Positions 10,722 to 22,433 of a DNA stretch of 64,000 bases are shown here, one piece after another. Source of the DNA: Amyloporia xantha (Eukaryota > Basidiomycota > Agaricomycetes > Polyporales > Adustoporiaceae). The position numbers were made by a program, and so were the translations under genes. Location: NCBI GenBank assembly GCA_036971615.1, contig JAYKKR010000001.1:3100001-3164000 (forward strand). Reading direction: 5' to 3'. Numbering within the stretch: position 1 is the first letter of the stretch; each line of letters begins with the position of its first letter. The notes beneath the pieces were generated by a model. That model was not told where the DNA came from, made no database searches, and was given only the letters and a program-made list of their open reading frames with translations.

Positions 10722-11325
10722 TCACCTGCATATTCTTGGAGCTCTTCTTGAAATTTGATGGTCAAGTTGGTATACAGTAATGCCTTTCTTGAGTGGTCCA
10801 GATCTTCTATCTAGTCCCTGCGGTACATATGATATCATGTGGTCTGCTTGAGCAATCCTTTGATGTAATATGAGTCGCAGGAGCGCGGCCCAGACATATT
10901 ACTCCAACAGTATCACGACTTCTACACTGATGGCAGGTATGGTACATAATTTCAAGCAGGTCGTGTCACTCTTTACGAGGTACCCCATGGGGCGTTCTAA
11001 CGATCGTCGTATTAGGGAGTGGTGACAAGATCTTCCGATATCGATTCGAACATGCAGGCAGTTTCAAGGTTCCTCGTTCATGCTAAACTCGGAAGATTCA
11101 GCACCCGGAGCTCCATGTATCGTGGGATTAGGAAGGCATGGCCCACGTTGATGCAGATACCACTACGTCAAGACCAAAGTGGTCAGCTGTGGAAAACAGG
11201 CTGTTACTTAACGAAAGGCTACTTCTCAGCATCGTCACCCTCTTGTCTTACTGCGCAAACGCAAACAAGAAGCCCTTTTACATCTAACTCGACACAGCAC
11301 CAGCCTGACGCTACTTAGAGCCGCG
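10722..11325. other. Intergenic, RBR2 promoter region
   Basis: About 600 bases between the tandem RBR genes. The segment 11174-11197 (CCAAAGTGGTCAGCTGTGGA plus AAAC) recurs with one mismatch at 12688-12711, ahead of the chimeric RBR fragment. No other feature was recognised. Confidence 0.6.
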
Positions 11326-12497
11326 ATGGACGGCCTTGGTGACCTCCTTACTTATATTTCCCAGCTTGATGTACGCGATATCGACCAGCTTCAATCGCGC
11401 TCCCAGGGAAGAGCATCTGCGAATTCTAATGCCAGTTCCAACGGGTCTGCCAGTGACGAAGATCTCGCATTGCTGTATTTTGTGGAGGAGGCCCAGAATT
11501 TGTTAAACGTCGCGAAATACTATAACCTGAACAATGCTCGCGATGCTCCCGCCGGCTCTCGCGCATTGCTAGAAGAGCTGATCGCCATAGAGGAGATGGC
11601 GAGACGCGATCGAGAGATAGCTATTGCTCTTTCTGAGGGTCGGGAACCTCCTCAATATTCTAACATCTCTCTTCCACCTTCCAATCACCATGCTGCGACC
11701 GAGGGCTCCAGTGATCATGTACACCTGGGTCCAGGGGAGGACAGGTGAGTGTCGTCAGCAATATCCATCGTGTGGGCTATCGCTGATTCACTATTCTACC
11801 CTAGGGTTGGTAGTTCTCCATCGAGCCCTGCAGCCTCTCCGCCGGACGTCCCAGCAGAGTAAGGCTTTTGTCCTGTTGTTACTTTGGTATCTGAATGTTT
11901 TTGGTTTCCGCATGCAGTCCTCTCGAAACCTGCGTCGCGTGCGAAGATCTCATCGACGGACCATTGATCCATGCACCATGCGGACATGCCTACGATGTTG
12001 GATGTCTGCAGTCCTTCTTTCGCAAGGCTACGGTTGATGAATCGGTCTTCCCACCGAGCTGCTGTGGCCAACCTATTCCACTAGATGATGTCGAAGGGCA
12101 TGTATGCTCCACCCTGGCAGACACATTCAGGAGGAAGACCATTGAATTTGCGACAACCGATCGTGTATACTGCTACCAATCTACCTGTTCTACATTTCTT
12201 GGGGCAGCAACGCCATCTTCTTCCCTCATCACTTGCACAAAATGTGGCTCCCGGACATGCAGCAGCTGCAAAGAGGAAGCCCACACAGGCCGATCCTGTT
12301 TATCCCATTGCAATCAAGTGGTTTTAGATATGGCAAAGGAGCATGGATGGCAGAGGTGCCCTGGTTGCCATCACTTGGTGGAACTGACCTACGGCTGTTT
12401 CCACATGCAATGCATATGCAAAAAGCAATTCTGCTACTTATGCGCGGCCACCTGGAAGGAATGTTCTTGTCCACAGTTTGCCGAAGAACGCCTGTGA
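11326..12497 (+). CDS. RBR E3 ubiquitin ligase 2, shortened at its C-terminus
   Basis: Tandem paralog of the gene at 9199. Exons are 11326..11744, 11805..11858 and 11918..12497, giving 350 residues. It has RING1 (ETCVACEDLIDG, APCGHAYD), the IBR (YCYQSTCSTFLG) and a complete RING2 (CPGCHHLVELTYGCFHMQC...CYLC) including the expected catalytic Cys. It stops at EERL, just where paralog 1 continues with a Cys-rich tail. Aligning the DNA after CGCCTG with paralog 1 suggests a small deletion that shifted the frame into the TGA at 12495. Paralog 1 has no equivalent of the second intron. The catalytic core is whole, so the protein may still be active, with altered substrate or partner binding. Confidence 0.83.
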
Positions 12498-12687
12498 CAG
12501 AATTCGCAGGATCAAACGCTGTAGTGAGTGTGTTCAGCTTGTTGTCGCGCCGAATTAAATGTCTATATACTCAAAGTAATCTCTAGACCTGCAAGCTAAA
12601 TCTAACCAGCGCTGTCAACATAACCATGATTTGACCGAAGGATCACAGTAGTGTACGATATTATATGGAGGAATAGTAATTGATAAA

Positions 12688-13066
12688 CCAAAGTAGTCAG
12701 CTGTGGAAAACGCATGCACCATGCGGACATGCCTACGATGTCGGATGTCTGCAATCCTTCTTTCGCAAGGCTACGGTTGATGAATCGGTATTCCCACCAA
12801 GCTGCTGTGGCGAACTTCCTATTCCACTAGATGATGTCGAAGGGCATGTAGGCTCCACCCTGGCAGACACATTTAGGAGCAAGGTCATTGAATTTGCGAC
12901 AACCGATCGTGTATACTACTACCAATCTACCTGTTCTACGTTTCTTGGGGCAGCAACGCCATCTTCTTCCCTTATCACTTGCACGAAATGTGGCTCCCGG
13001 ACATGCAGCAGCTGCAAAGATGAAGCCGACTTCATACAGATGATGGTATCAATGCGCAGCATATAA
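12688..13066 (+). pseudogene. Chimeric fragment of RBR ligase 2 joined to a piece of its upstream region
   Basis: Positions 12713-13026 duplicate 11970-12280 of RBR2, from the second half of RING1 into the IBR, at high identity. Directly before it, 12688-12711 repeats 11174-11197 from upstream of RBR2, so about 770 bases are missing between the two. The piece lacks the first RING1 cysteines and all of RING2. One IBR Cys is changed (YCYQS to YYYQS), and there is a 3-nt insertion (CCGQPIP to CCGELPIP). The frame stays open to 13066 but no full ligase can be made. The duplication is direct and in tandem. Confidence 0.85.
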
Positions 13067-13328
13067 TCATGAGGTGTCGACATTAAATTCGTATCGACAC
13101 ATGCAACAGTAAACAGGATCGTGATACAACTGTTTTACAAGAACGAAATTGTCGAAATAATCGCGAAAAGACCCCGTAAATCAATCACGCAGTGATAAGC
13201 TGAAAAGAAATCAAAGAGTGGACTGAATGTAGATGCAAAGAAACCATCTATGTAAGTAATGCAGATGAGTCGTGAGGAACGTTCGTGATAATGATATACA
13301 GAATAATGCTACAGATGCGAAGAGTTCG

Positions 13329-16155
13329 TTACCAAGTTGTCGGCCCGAATGTCGCGTTGGGGGCAACTGTGAGGAAGGGCATGCCCAATGTGTCGTAAGT
13401 ATTTTGCCAGACGGTGTTCCCCCACCAGTTGAGGGTGACACCGCCCTTAATGTATTGCAGGAAGAAGAAAATGAGGATGAGGCTGAACGCAAGACCCGAG
13501 TCGAGCGCCGCAGACAGGATGTAGTTGTAGCGCATCCACCACCGGAAGTGGAAGCGACGCATGAACCACTGGAAGAAAGCGCCGACCATCACCCATGACG
13601 AGTAGTTGATGCCGGTGGCGGGTGGCATCTGGCCAAGACCAGCGAAGAACACGGGGATGTTGATGTATCTCCAGAGGGAGTGCGGGTAGCGGCGCGCCAG
13701 GAGGTAGAAGGGGATAGGGGCAAAAAGGCCAATAAGGAAGAACCACATCATGGGGTTGTAACTGAATCGGAGATGTATGATTAGATGCACCGCTATACAT
13801 CAGACATTAACACTCACATCTGTCCGGTCGAGAACAGGCGTTGGGGCCCGATTCCGCCCCACACGATCGACGCCGTTGCAAAGGTGTCAACATCTGGGCA
13901 AGTGAAATAGTCCTTCTGGGTAGCCTGGCAGAAATCGGGGATGTGCGCGAATTGCCATATCTGAACAAGCACGCAAATAAAGGCGGAGAGGACGGTGGCC
14001 AGCGTCTGAGCGACGAACATCGTGCGAGGAGGAATCTTCATGTAATGGCCGATCTTCAAATCGCTGGAGAGGGAAAGACCTTGCGAGACGGTGATAAAGC
14101 CGTAGGTCTTGAACAGCATCATGGCGACGGGCTTGCCGGGAAGCATGTAGCCGATGAGGACCTCGAACAGAACGTTCAGCCCAATCATCTGGTTAGTGAT
14201 CGCACGAATCATGCCGACGGGCACCATGAGGATCACCGCGATCACGACTGCAACGACCATTGCCCATACTGGGAGTTCCGTGGGGTAGATTTCAATGCCA
14301 ATGACGCCGAAGATGAAGGCGGCAACACCGAGAGAGGCATACCACCACCAAGGTACCTCGGGGTATGCCATCATCAAACGCGCATGCACATCGCGCTCGT
14401 CCTTCAGGGCCCGGCGGAGTTGGCGAGCAATGTCGTGCCTGTACCACACTGTAGATAACGGGCCCTAATTAATAAAAAGGCGATGTGCAAATGACACAAA
14501 ATGCCTCACGGAATGTATGGGTAACAATCGCGGTCAGGGCGGCAAACTGCACACCATACGCAACCGCGAAGGTTGCAGGGAGGAACATTGGTGAGTAGGC
14601 CTGGTATTTTGCCTCGTCGAAAAGTCCGTCGGTGATGATATTTGATACATTGTACGCCATCCCCGTGTTGTCATAGGAGCCAGCCGAGGAGATCGGCATG
14701 TACTTGGACCACCAAGTGTTCGTGACTACAGGGCAAGGTTGTTAGGGCATAAAACAACTGTCAGAAAATACACGCGTACAGAATATGATGGGCGTAACGA
14801 TCCAGTAGAACAGGACAAAGCCCACAGCGATGTTTGCTTCCGCCCACCACTGATGAGATATGTCGTCAGCGAGCATGCATATAGACGGAATGTGAAAGAC
14901 GTACTGGAGTGACCAACGGGTTACCGATCCATGATATCATCGACCAATCGAATGTCACGAAGCCCATGCCGAGACCCGAGCTGTATCCGAAAAGCGCGTT
15001 GACGGTCGGGTTCTCCGGTGCGATCCAACAGACCCAGTTGAAGACACTGAGTGCCGTGAAGATGTACCCAGGGAAGAAGTACCAGACGGTACCCGCAATG
15101 AAGACGTAGAGGAAGAACCGCTCGCGCGAGATGTGCTTGGTCTCTTTGCGCCCGTAGTTCCGATGCAAGGTGTTGAGCAGCGCGCAAGATACCAATGCAC
15201 CTGGCCATATCATGCTGGATGGCCAGATGAGGAATTGGCGGCCCATGCCGGCAAATGCGTAGCCGAACAGTTGCGTGGACAGCGACAGGAGGATCTGGTA
15301 GCCGAACGTGAGGCTCTGATTATAGAATGCCTTCTGCGTGGCGAACACCGTCGTCACGTAGACGTCAAGGTAAACCGCACTGGACATCGTGGTGATGATG
15401 GTGTGCTCCTTGATGTTGAAGGGACCGGGGTTGAACGACCAGACGTATCCGAAGGTGTTAAAACGCGTCCTTGGAAGAAGCCACTCCATACCCTTCCCTA
15501 GCGGAAGGGCAATGAGCTGAACAACGAGAGGACTGATGACCAGTGATGGATCTAAACAGATGTTAGGCAGCGTGAATTTGGTGTATTTCAGAACACGCAC
15601 ATCGCTCCTCAAAGAAATGATTAAGACCAGCCATGACACTTGCGAGCACAATTCCTAGGAACCACCTAATGAAATGTCAATCGAGGGAGCGCAAACGTAA
15701 GTACACATGGACTCACGTTCGGAAGGTATTCACGGGCATCGACGGGTCATCCACGCTGGAGACAGCAGCTCGGACTTCGGCGTAAGGAGATTCACTACCT
15801 TTGCGTCAGCATTAGTGTAAAAGCTGATGAGAAGAACAACGTACTCGTTGAAGTCTTCGATGTCTGCTTCTCGCAGTTGAGCCCCCGATGATGTCTTGTA
15901 AGTCGTCGAGTCGACTTGCGACTCGGTATCCAATTCAGTGCTATGAATCGAGAGCCCGCTCGAAAGCGCCTTGTTCCCCTTATGCTCGAGCTCGAACGTC
16001 TCGACACTTGCGGTAGGCGACGTCTGGGTAAGATCCCAGTTGGGGTCGTTCAAGTGTTGCATGACATAGTCGACATCTTGGGGAACATCAGGGACGGGGT
16101 TACGGTGACGCAGCAACTGAGGAAGAGGAAGAGAGAAAGAGCTTTCTGCCTCCAT
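13329..16155 (-). CDS. Oligopeptide transporter, OPT family
   Basis: Proton-coupled uptake of small peptides, or of glutathione or metal chelates, across the plasma membrane. Eight minus-strand exons: 16155..15845, 15794..15717, 15665..15601, 15551..14905, 14849..14780, 14725..14510, 14448..13818 and 13761..13329. They give 816 residues, normal for fungal OPT proteins. Splicing restores the family sequences DESPYAEVRAAVSSVDDPSM, NHFFEERYPSLVISPLVVQL and NPLVTPWWAEANIAVGFVL. Other hallmarks are SYDNTGMAYN, GLSLSSDLKIGHYMKIPPR and FGPQRLFSTGQ-like GIGPQRLFSTGQIYNPMMWF. The hydrophilic N-terminus of about 110 residues is followed by many hydrophobic segments. The substrate cannot be read from sequence. 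All exon phases close, so the model is strong. Confidence 0.95.
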
Positions 16156-17653
16156 CTTGACCGAAGACAGATCGGGAGGAAAGTAAGAGGAGGGGGTACC
16201 GCTGGGGAGTCGGGGGATCTGGTGAAATAGGCGCAGTATGCCAGCCTTTTCATCCTGTCCGCTTGGATCCAGGAAGGCGGATGCGCATGCCTACCTAATT
16301 GTTTTCGTGAAATGATAACGCGCGTCGCGGAGTTCACGATTTCCCAAAGGAAGACATCGAGAAACGCCAGACTCGAGAACAATAGGAGGTCAAGTCAGAT
16401 CTGGCGATCATGACAAGACTTTGCGCCGACCTGGATGACGCCGACTTAGTCGGCCCCTAACCTGATCGTGAAAGGGGTCAATGACTCACCCACAGAGCAG
16501 TCAAACGCTTGAATCATCCAGATACAGCCGAATCCTGCGCTATGGTCTGACTGGATAGTGGCATATGCTGATTGAAGCTGCAATATCGGTCGACGTATCG
16601 AGTCATTAGACATTGCATGTGAACATACGTGCGTCTACGGCCGGAATAGATTTGCGAGAGCCCATGTGCACGGCATTCAATCTGCAGCTCTATTGTCTCG
16701 CTCAAGCAGGGGCGAGTGCCGATTGGAACTACCGATGAGGAGAAGAGCGGAAAACACAATAGAGCCTTGTGGCATCGCGGATCACATGTGAACATAAGAA
16801 CATGATCGAGATCTCATCAAGCGCGTAGGCGACGACTTTGCTCAATCTAATCTCTTTTGTTGACGCGTTGTTTGCTCTGTCTTCACGTGACGTTCTCGAC
16901 CGCTGCAAGGATGTCGTTCTCCAGGCTCCTTGCGTTTCCTGCCATGACTTGTGTCCTCCTCTGTACATGGTGAATCTACTTGGAATCCTTAAACCCCCCA
17001 ATTTGTATCCGCTATTACCTCGAAAAACGGCTTGAAGTCTGCCGCGCTTATGTTCGAGATTCGCACTCTGGTGAGCGTGACACTGGTAGCGCCGCTCCGG
17101 GTACCCGTAGAATCATTTCCCCGAGGACCGTCTACTTGCGCCAAGGTCAGGACCGAGAGATGTGCTGCATCAGACACGGCATGGCGAATTTTTGTGGAAC
17201 AGTCTAGATCGAAGTGTACATTGTAGGGCCCTGCTCATGTCCCATGTGTGAAGACCATAACAAATATGACTTGGACATCACTTTTGATGGAGGAAGGCAC
17301 GAATGCAATATCTCCTCGTGTAATACTTACTCTCATCGCTTGGACGATGGACAGTTGTCCACTTGTCCAGTATTCGCAATTACCCCTGGCCAAATTCAAC
17401 CTTCAGTAACTGATCATGATGATATTTGATGTTCCTTATTTCCTTATCGCGAGTGGCGCCAATGCTCTCAGCTGTCCTCACGGACCGCCGAAACGGCATT
17501 GCAGCCTCTGTGCTCATCTTGCGTGCGAGCGATAGCTGGACGAACCTGAATTGCGTCGTTGAGACATGCGATGGCGACAAGGATCAGTGCTTATATGTCG
17601 CTTGAGCGGACAACATTGCTGTCTAGAAGTCGTCGCAGTGCATCTACATCGCT
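16156..17653. other. Intergenic, 1.5 kb, divergent promoters
   Basis: Separates the starts of the OPT transporter (minus) and the dioxygenase (plus). I looked for coding exons, tRNA-like cloverleaves and inverted repeats on both strands and found none convincing; only short frames occur. It probably holds two upstream regulatory regions. Confidence 0.5.
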
Positions 17654-18962
17654 ATGTCTACTGTCGAGACAATTACGCAGTCGCTTCCCGCCTCTCTGAC
17701 GCTCCGTCCTGCCTCAAATGTGCAAGACAATGGCACCGATAAGCCGGCTACGGAAGACTACCGATATGCCCATCTGCTTCCGGTCTTCCCGAAGGACGAA
17801 CACTACCCCCCTCTGACCCCTTTCGAGCATGTCGATCCGGCCGCACGCGCTCTCAGCCATCCGAACGCTAGGGCCTTCCTTGATAATGCAACGAGCATCA
17901 CCCAATTGACCCCCCATCTGGGCGAGGAAGTTAGCGGAGTCAATCTCGCTACGCTCGATAGCGATGGGAGGGATCAGCTCGCGCTAGAGGTCAGCATCAG
18001 TTTCACGTCCGCTTACCATTCACGCACACTTATTGTCCGCTCGATGTGGCCAATATGAATAGGTCGCAAGACGGGGGCTCGTGGTGTTCCGCGATCAGCA
18101 GGACTTCATCGACCGCGGCCCCGATTTCTATCTGGAGTGGGGCAGGCACTTCGGCCGCCTGCACATCCATCCCACTTCTGGTCACCCTGCGAACTACCCG
18201 GAGGTGCACCTCGTCTACCGCGATGCGAACGCGACGTACAACTTCGAGCGTGATGATCGCATCACGTCCACGACTTGGCATTCGGACGTCTCATATGAGC
18301 TTCAGCCACCCGGCCTCACGACATTCTTCCTCCTGTCGCAGCCAGAGACAGGGGGTGACACTGCGTTCACGTCGCAGATCGCGGCGCTGAAGAGGTTGTC
18401 TCCTCAGTTTGTTGCCTTCCTGCGCACACTCAAGGCAGTGCATTCGGGCTTTGAACAGGCGGAGTACTCCAGGGCTGGAAACAGGGGCGGTGTCGTTCGG
18501 CGTGACCCTGTCCAGAACGTCCACCCGGTCATCAGGAGGCACCCTGTCACTGGAGAGGAGGCTATCTACGTCAACAGGCAATTCACGCGTCGCATCGTCG
18601 GCCTCAAGCGTGAGGAGTCAGGTTGGTGCTCGTAAACGTTCCCGTGTGAAATACCGACTCACTTTGCCCGTCATTGCGCAGACGCCATCCTGAACCTCCT
18701 GTACGACCACATCGACAAGAGCGTCGACATTCAGGCACGCGTGAAGTGGGCTCCATACACTGTCGTGCTTTGGGACAACAGAATCACTGCGCATGTAAGT
18801 CTGCACCTTATTCTGTACCGTCTGTGGCATATTGATTAATCTTTTCACTAGTCTGCAATCGTCGACTACGTTGCTAGCGGTCAACGCCGCCATGGTGCTC
18901 GTATCACTCCTCAAGCGGAGCGTCCCATCCCTGCTCTTGACAGCCTCGACCTCAGTAGTTGA
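17654..18962 (+). CDS. TauD/TfdA-type 2-oxoglutarate dioxygenase (sulfonate or sulfate-ester family)
   Basis: Non-haem Fe(II) enzyme that oxidises its substrate with oxygen and 2-oxoglutarate; fungal relatives release sulfite from taurine and other sulfonates (yeast Jlp1 group). Exons are 17654..17989, 18063..18621, 18682..18794 and 18852..18962, giving 372 residues. The iron site is visible as TTWHSDVSYE (H-x-D), with the distal His in DNRITAHSAIVDY, which is formed across the last intron. An Arg for 2-oxoglutarate follows in RRHGARITPQ. FRDQQDFIDRGPDFYLEWGR is also typical. The exact substrate is inferred from the family. It is convergent with MTQ2, with 172 bases between stops. Confidence 0.92.
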
Positions 18963-19134
18963 ACGATAGAGGATGCATTTGCAATGTCGAAGTGTGAGCA
19001 CCCTGAGAAGAATGAATAGAGCATGTAGAGTAGCGTTGGTAAAGGGCTCCCGTTAACATTATCATATATAACAATGAATGTCCATGCTCTTGCCACAGCG
19101 GTCCTCGTCTTGTGAAGTCATTCAGCGCGTATAG

Positions 19135-20140
19135 TTATTGGCGAGAGAACCGCACGATGAAAAGATGTTCTCGGCCTGCTCTCCGCTGCAATACTGTCTG
19201 TTATACTGTCAGAATATCCGGGATCGCGGTCGAACCTGCGCGCTTACCGTGCCATGCAGGCCATAATCATCAAGCATGCGTTTGCAAATTCCAGCCACAT
19301 CATTCTGCTTAACTGCAACGAGATAGAAGCGACCGCCGGGAGATAGTAGGTCCTGCGATATCAACATTCATTATTAATTCGTGTATATTTCTCATTAGCA
19401 GGTGGCGGAATATACCTCTACTTGCTGGAGCAGGATATTTGTTACTTGCATTCCGTCCGTCCCGCCTGCCCATGAGCCCTCGATATCCGCGTCGTGTTGA
19501 GCGACATCAGCTTCGTCAGAATAGGTGGGTACGTAAGGGGGGTTGAAAATCAGGATATCGACCGCATGCCGTAGCCTTTGGGAAAGAGGGCTGGCTAGAG
19601 AGGCAAGTATCGGCTGAATTGGTATCTACTACGGATGCATCGTACGGTCAACATTCCATCTTTTTTTGTCGAGAGAAACGTCAGCCAGGAGGGAGCGCTC
19701 ACTTTATTCTGACGGCCTGTGCGCTGTGTACACCTGCATGCGTGTGTGTTGATGTCCGTCGCGAGATATACTGCAGTACAATTACATGGACTGTTCCGCT
19801 ATCAGAATGGAACGATAGCTTACGTGCGGCTGAAGATCCCAAAATGCCCCCGACGAAGCTAGTTACACATCCTGATCCGGAACTAGACCAGAAGAAGATC
19901 AGCTAGTTGCATTCGCACCGAGGGACTTCTTATACAGACCCTATCTCCAAGCATACCAGCGGCTTCGAATTTCTCAGTTCCTCCGCATCTTCTTCCAAAG
20001 CATCCAGCAGTAAGAAGGTGTCCTCTGTGGTGTGCTCAGCTTTTCGATGCCAAGCATGCTCTAGTGTTCCTACCTGCTGGCTCGTAGACATGCAGAAAAT
20101 CCTCCTTTGTGAGATGTGAAAGATCTGGAGTCGGGATCAT
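19135..20140 (-). CDS. MTQ2: eRF1 (HemK2/N6AMT1-type) glutamine methyltransferase MTQ2
   Basis: Methylates the Gln of the GGQ motif in release factor eRF1, normally as a dimer with Trm112. Seven minus-strand exons: 20140..20074, 20024..19940, 19882..19824, 19770..19703, 19625..19416, 19352..19248 and 19185..19135. They give 214 residues, the usual family length. No exon gives a long frame, so the gene is easily missed. The spliced protein reads VYEPAEDTFLLLDAL (residues 19-33), then a SAM-binding LEIGSGSGCVTSF, LYLATDIN and the catalytic NPPY in DILIFNPPYVPT. After that come EGSWAGGTDGMQVTN, LLSPGGRFYLVAVKQND and RRAGREHLFIVRF. All are MTQ2 hallmarks. Least certain is the acceptor at 19625/19626; a second AG lies about 12 bases further on. 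Confidence 0.92.
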
Positions 20141-20287
20141 TGTTCCACCTTGACCGCCAGAAGAGACTCTTGTTTGAATAAATTACTGAGCGTGAAATTA
20201 ACTGTCAAGGGTAATAGCGAGCGCCAAACTCAGCTAATGAGATCGCCCAGAATGGCAATCCACCACTGAGATTCATTCGCTGCCGCC
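20141..20287. promoter_or_regulatory. 147-bp bidirectional promoter, MTQ2/ALG10
   Basis: The two start codons (20140 minus, 20288 plus) are only 147 bases apart, so the genes must share promoter sequence. No clear TATA box was seen. Confidence 0.55.
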
Positions 20288-22166
20288 ATGTCCTCTAACC
20301 CGGCGGCGACATACTATGCAGCATTCTGTGCTTTGTCGCTTCTCACATTGAAGGCCGTCAATGAGGAGGTCACTGAACCCTACATGGTGTGCAGGCTGAG
20401 TTCCATGGCTTGCTACATGTTGATGTGTGACACGTCTCTAGGATGAGCCCTTCCATGTCCCGCAGGCGCAGGCGTACTGCGAGGGCAATTACTGGGAATG
20501 GGATCCAAAAATTACCACTCCTCCTGGACTGTGAGATACTCTGTTTTACTGCTGGTTAGATTGTTAAAAGCGGGGACCTTCGTCAGCTATGTCTTAAGTG
20601 TGCTACTGAAGAAAGTGTTCATGTTCAAATGCAACCTGGCGATGCTCCGAATCACGCCTCTTCTATCACTCCTTCTACTGCCGTTAGTTCTGACACGCCT
20701 CATCTGTTTTCATCAACGTGAGAGGCCGCCACAGTCACTGGTATTGCCCACGACGGAAGCCGTCATCCTTTCCAGCTTCCCGATCGCATGGTTCTTTGGC
20801 TTCCTATATTACACTGAAACTCCTAGCTTGTTGTTCGTGGTCGCAACAGTAGTGGCTGCGACGGAGAGGAGGCATTGGCTTGCTGCCTTGGTGTGTTGTC
20901 TTATATCCGGGCTGCACGTTATGGAGCATCAGCTGATGGAGGACAAGGATGGTAGCTAGGGGCCATCAGCTGTACTTTCCGTCAGACCAACGTAGTGTGG
21001 GTACTGTACGCGTATGCGGCCAGCCAGCTCATGTACTTGCGCTTCCGGCGTGCATCCCCGGGCTCGCCACCCCTCGCAAAACTGCACGACCCACCAGCTC
21101 TCGCTGCTAGTCCTAGTGAGTAGAGAGGCAGTGCGAGGTACCGAAACACATTGTGCTGATGATTGGGGTGCTGAACTTTGTAGTGGACGTCGTCAGATCG
21201 ATCGTATCCCTACCGCAGATCCTTCCGGACATCCTGCATTTGTTCGTCCCGTACGCATTGGTCCTAGCAGGATTCGGGGCTTTCATGGTTTGGAATGGCG
21301 GCATAGTCCTTGGTGAGATTCCACAATACTGATGAGAGAGAACGTGTGTTGATGCCTGTGATAGGTGATAAGTCGAACCACGTACCTGTTATACATGTTC
21401 CGCAGCTATACTACCTTGTCGGCTTCGCTACTATCCTTGGATGGCCCGCCTTGGTCAGCGGTGAAGGAGGAGTGAAGAGATTGGTACAAGAAGTCTGGGC
21501 ACGGATGTTCGGCGGTCGAAGGTATACACGTCCATGCAGCGCGGTTCCGGCATGGTAAACAGCAGGCTGAGACTTTGCTCAGGAATATGATCATGACGAT
21601 CTTAGTAGCGCTCATCATGGGTGTGACCATCCACAAGTTCACGTCTGTATCCGCTCATCGTGTTGGTCAGTTCATACAACTGACCACATTCGCTTCCAGA
21701 ATCCATCATCCGTTCTTGCTATCGGACAATCGGCACTACACCTTCTATGTCTGGCGCAGGGTCTTTCTACTTCACCCAGTAGTTCCGTATCTTCTAATTC
21801 CTGGGTACATTGCATGTGCATGGACGTGGTTTCTCCGTACGGGTACGTGCCTTCAATATCGCACATCTACTGATAGAGTTGAGAAGGTATTTGATTTGAA
21901 TGATATTAAATCTGCTCACAGGCCGGGATCAAACCTTACTGCAGAACATTATCCTCCCCATCTTCGTGGTGCCCACGCTGGTTCCTACCCCTCTCTTGGA
22001 GCCGCGATACTTCCTCATCCCATATATATTGCTGAGAGCACAGGTGGCGGACGTCCCACTATGGGCCGTCATATTGGAAGGTTTCTGGTATGGTGCTGTA
22101 AATGGGGCTACTATGTATACGTTCCTATTCAAAGGGCGGCCTGGAGTAGGTAGATTCATGTGGTAG
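20288..22166 (+). CDS. ALG10: Dolichyl-P-Glc:Glc2Man9GlcNAc2 alpha-1,2-glucosyltransferase
   Basis: Adds the last (third) glucose to the lipid-linked oligosaccharide for N-glycosylation, in the ER lumen. Nine exons: 20288..20386, 20442..20530, 20587..20890, 20956..21115, 21184..21312, 21365..21521, 21583..21642, 21700..21842 and 21922..22166. They give 461 residues. Family signatures are [19 protein letters not shown] near residue 30, [42 protein letters not shown] and [18 protein letters not shown]. Several transmembrane stretches are present throughout. The intron at 21643-21699 is 57 nt and in frame, so retaining it would add 19 residues. I removed it because ALG10 proteins run directly from a hydrophobic helix into [10 protein letters not shown]. 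The exon 3/4 junction is also a best guess. Confidence 0.92.
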
Positions 22167-22433
22167 GGTAGATTAATATGAATTGGCTGTCTTATGATGG
22201 ACCATTGTGGACCCACATGGTGGGAGTCCCGTGACGTGAACTGTTTACGCGCTGTTTGTTGCCAGTTCGACCTCTGCGCGATTGGCATCAGCAGCCACAC
22301 TTATGCGACACGAACGTAGCAACGACTCTGCAACGACCCCCTTCCTCCCGCGCCTCAAGATCGCACCACGACACACACGACACGACATTTACGGACCCAT
22401 TGAGTATCCGGGATACCCTTATATACCGCACTT

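Noticed and set aside
13841..14458. 205-codon frame on the plus strand
   Set aside because: Antisense to OPT transporter exon 7; the composition is a mirror of hydrophobic codons.
16156..17653. Possible missed gene in the 1.5-kb gap, by analogy with MTQ2
   Set aside because: I read both strands for family motifs joined by short introns and found none; only short unrelated frames remain.
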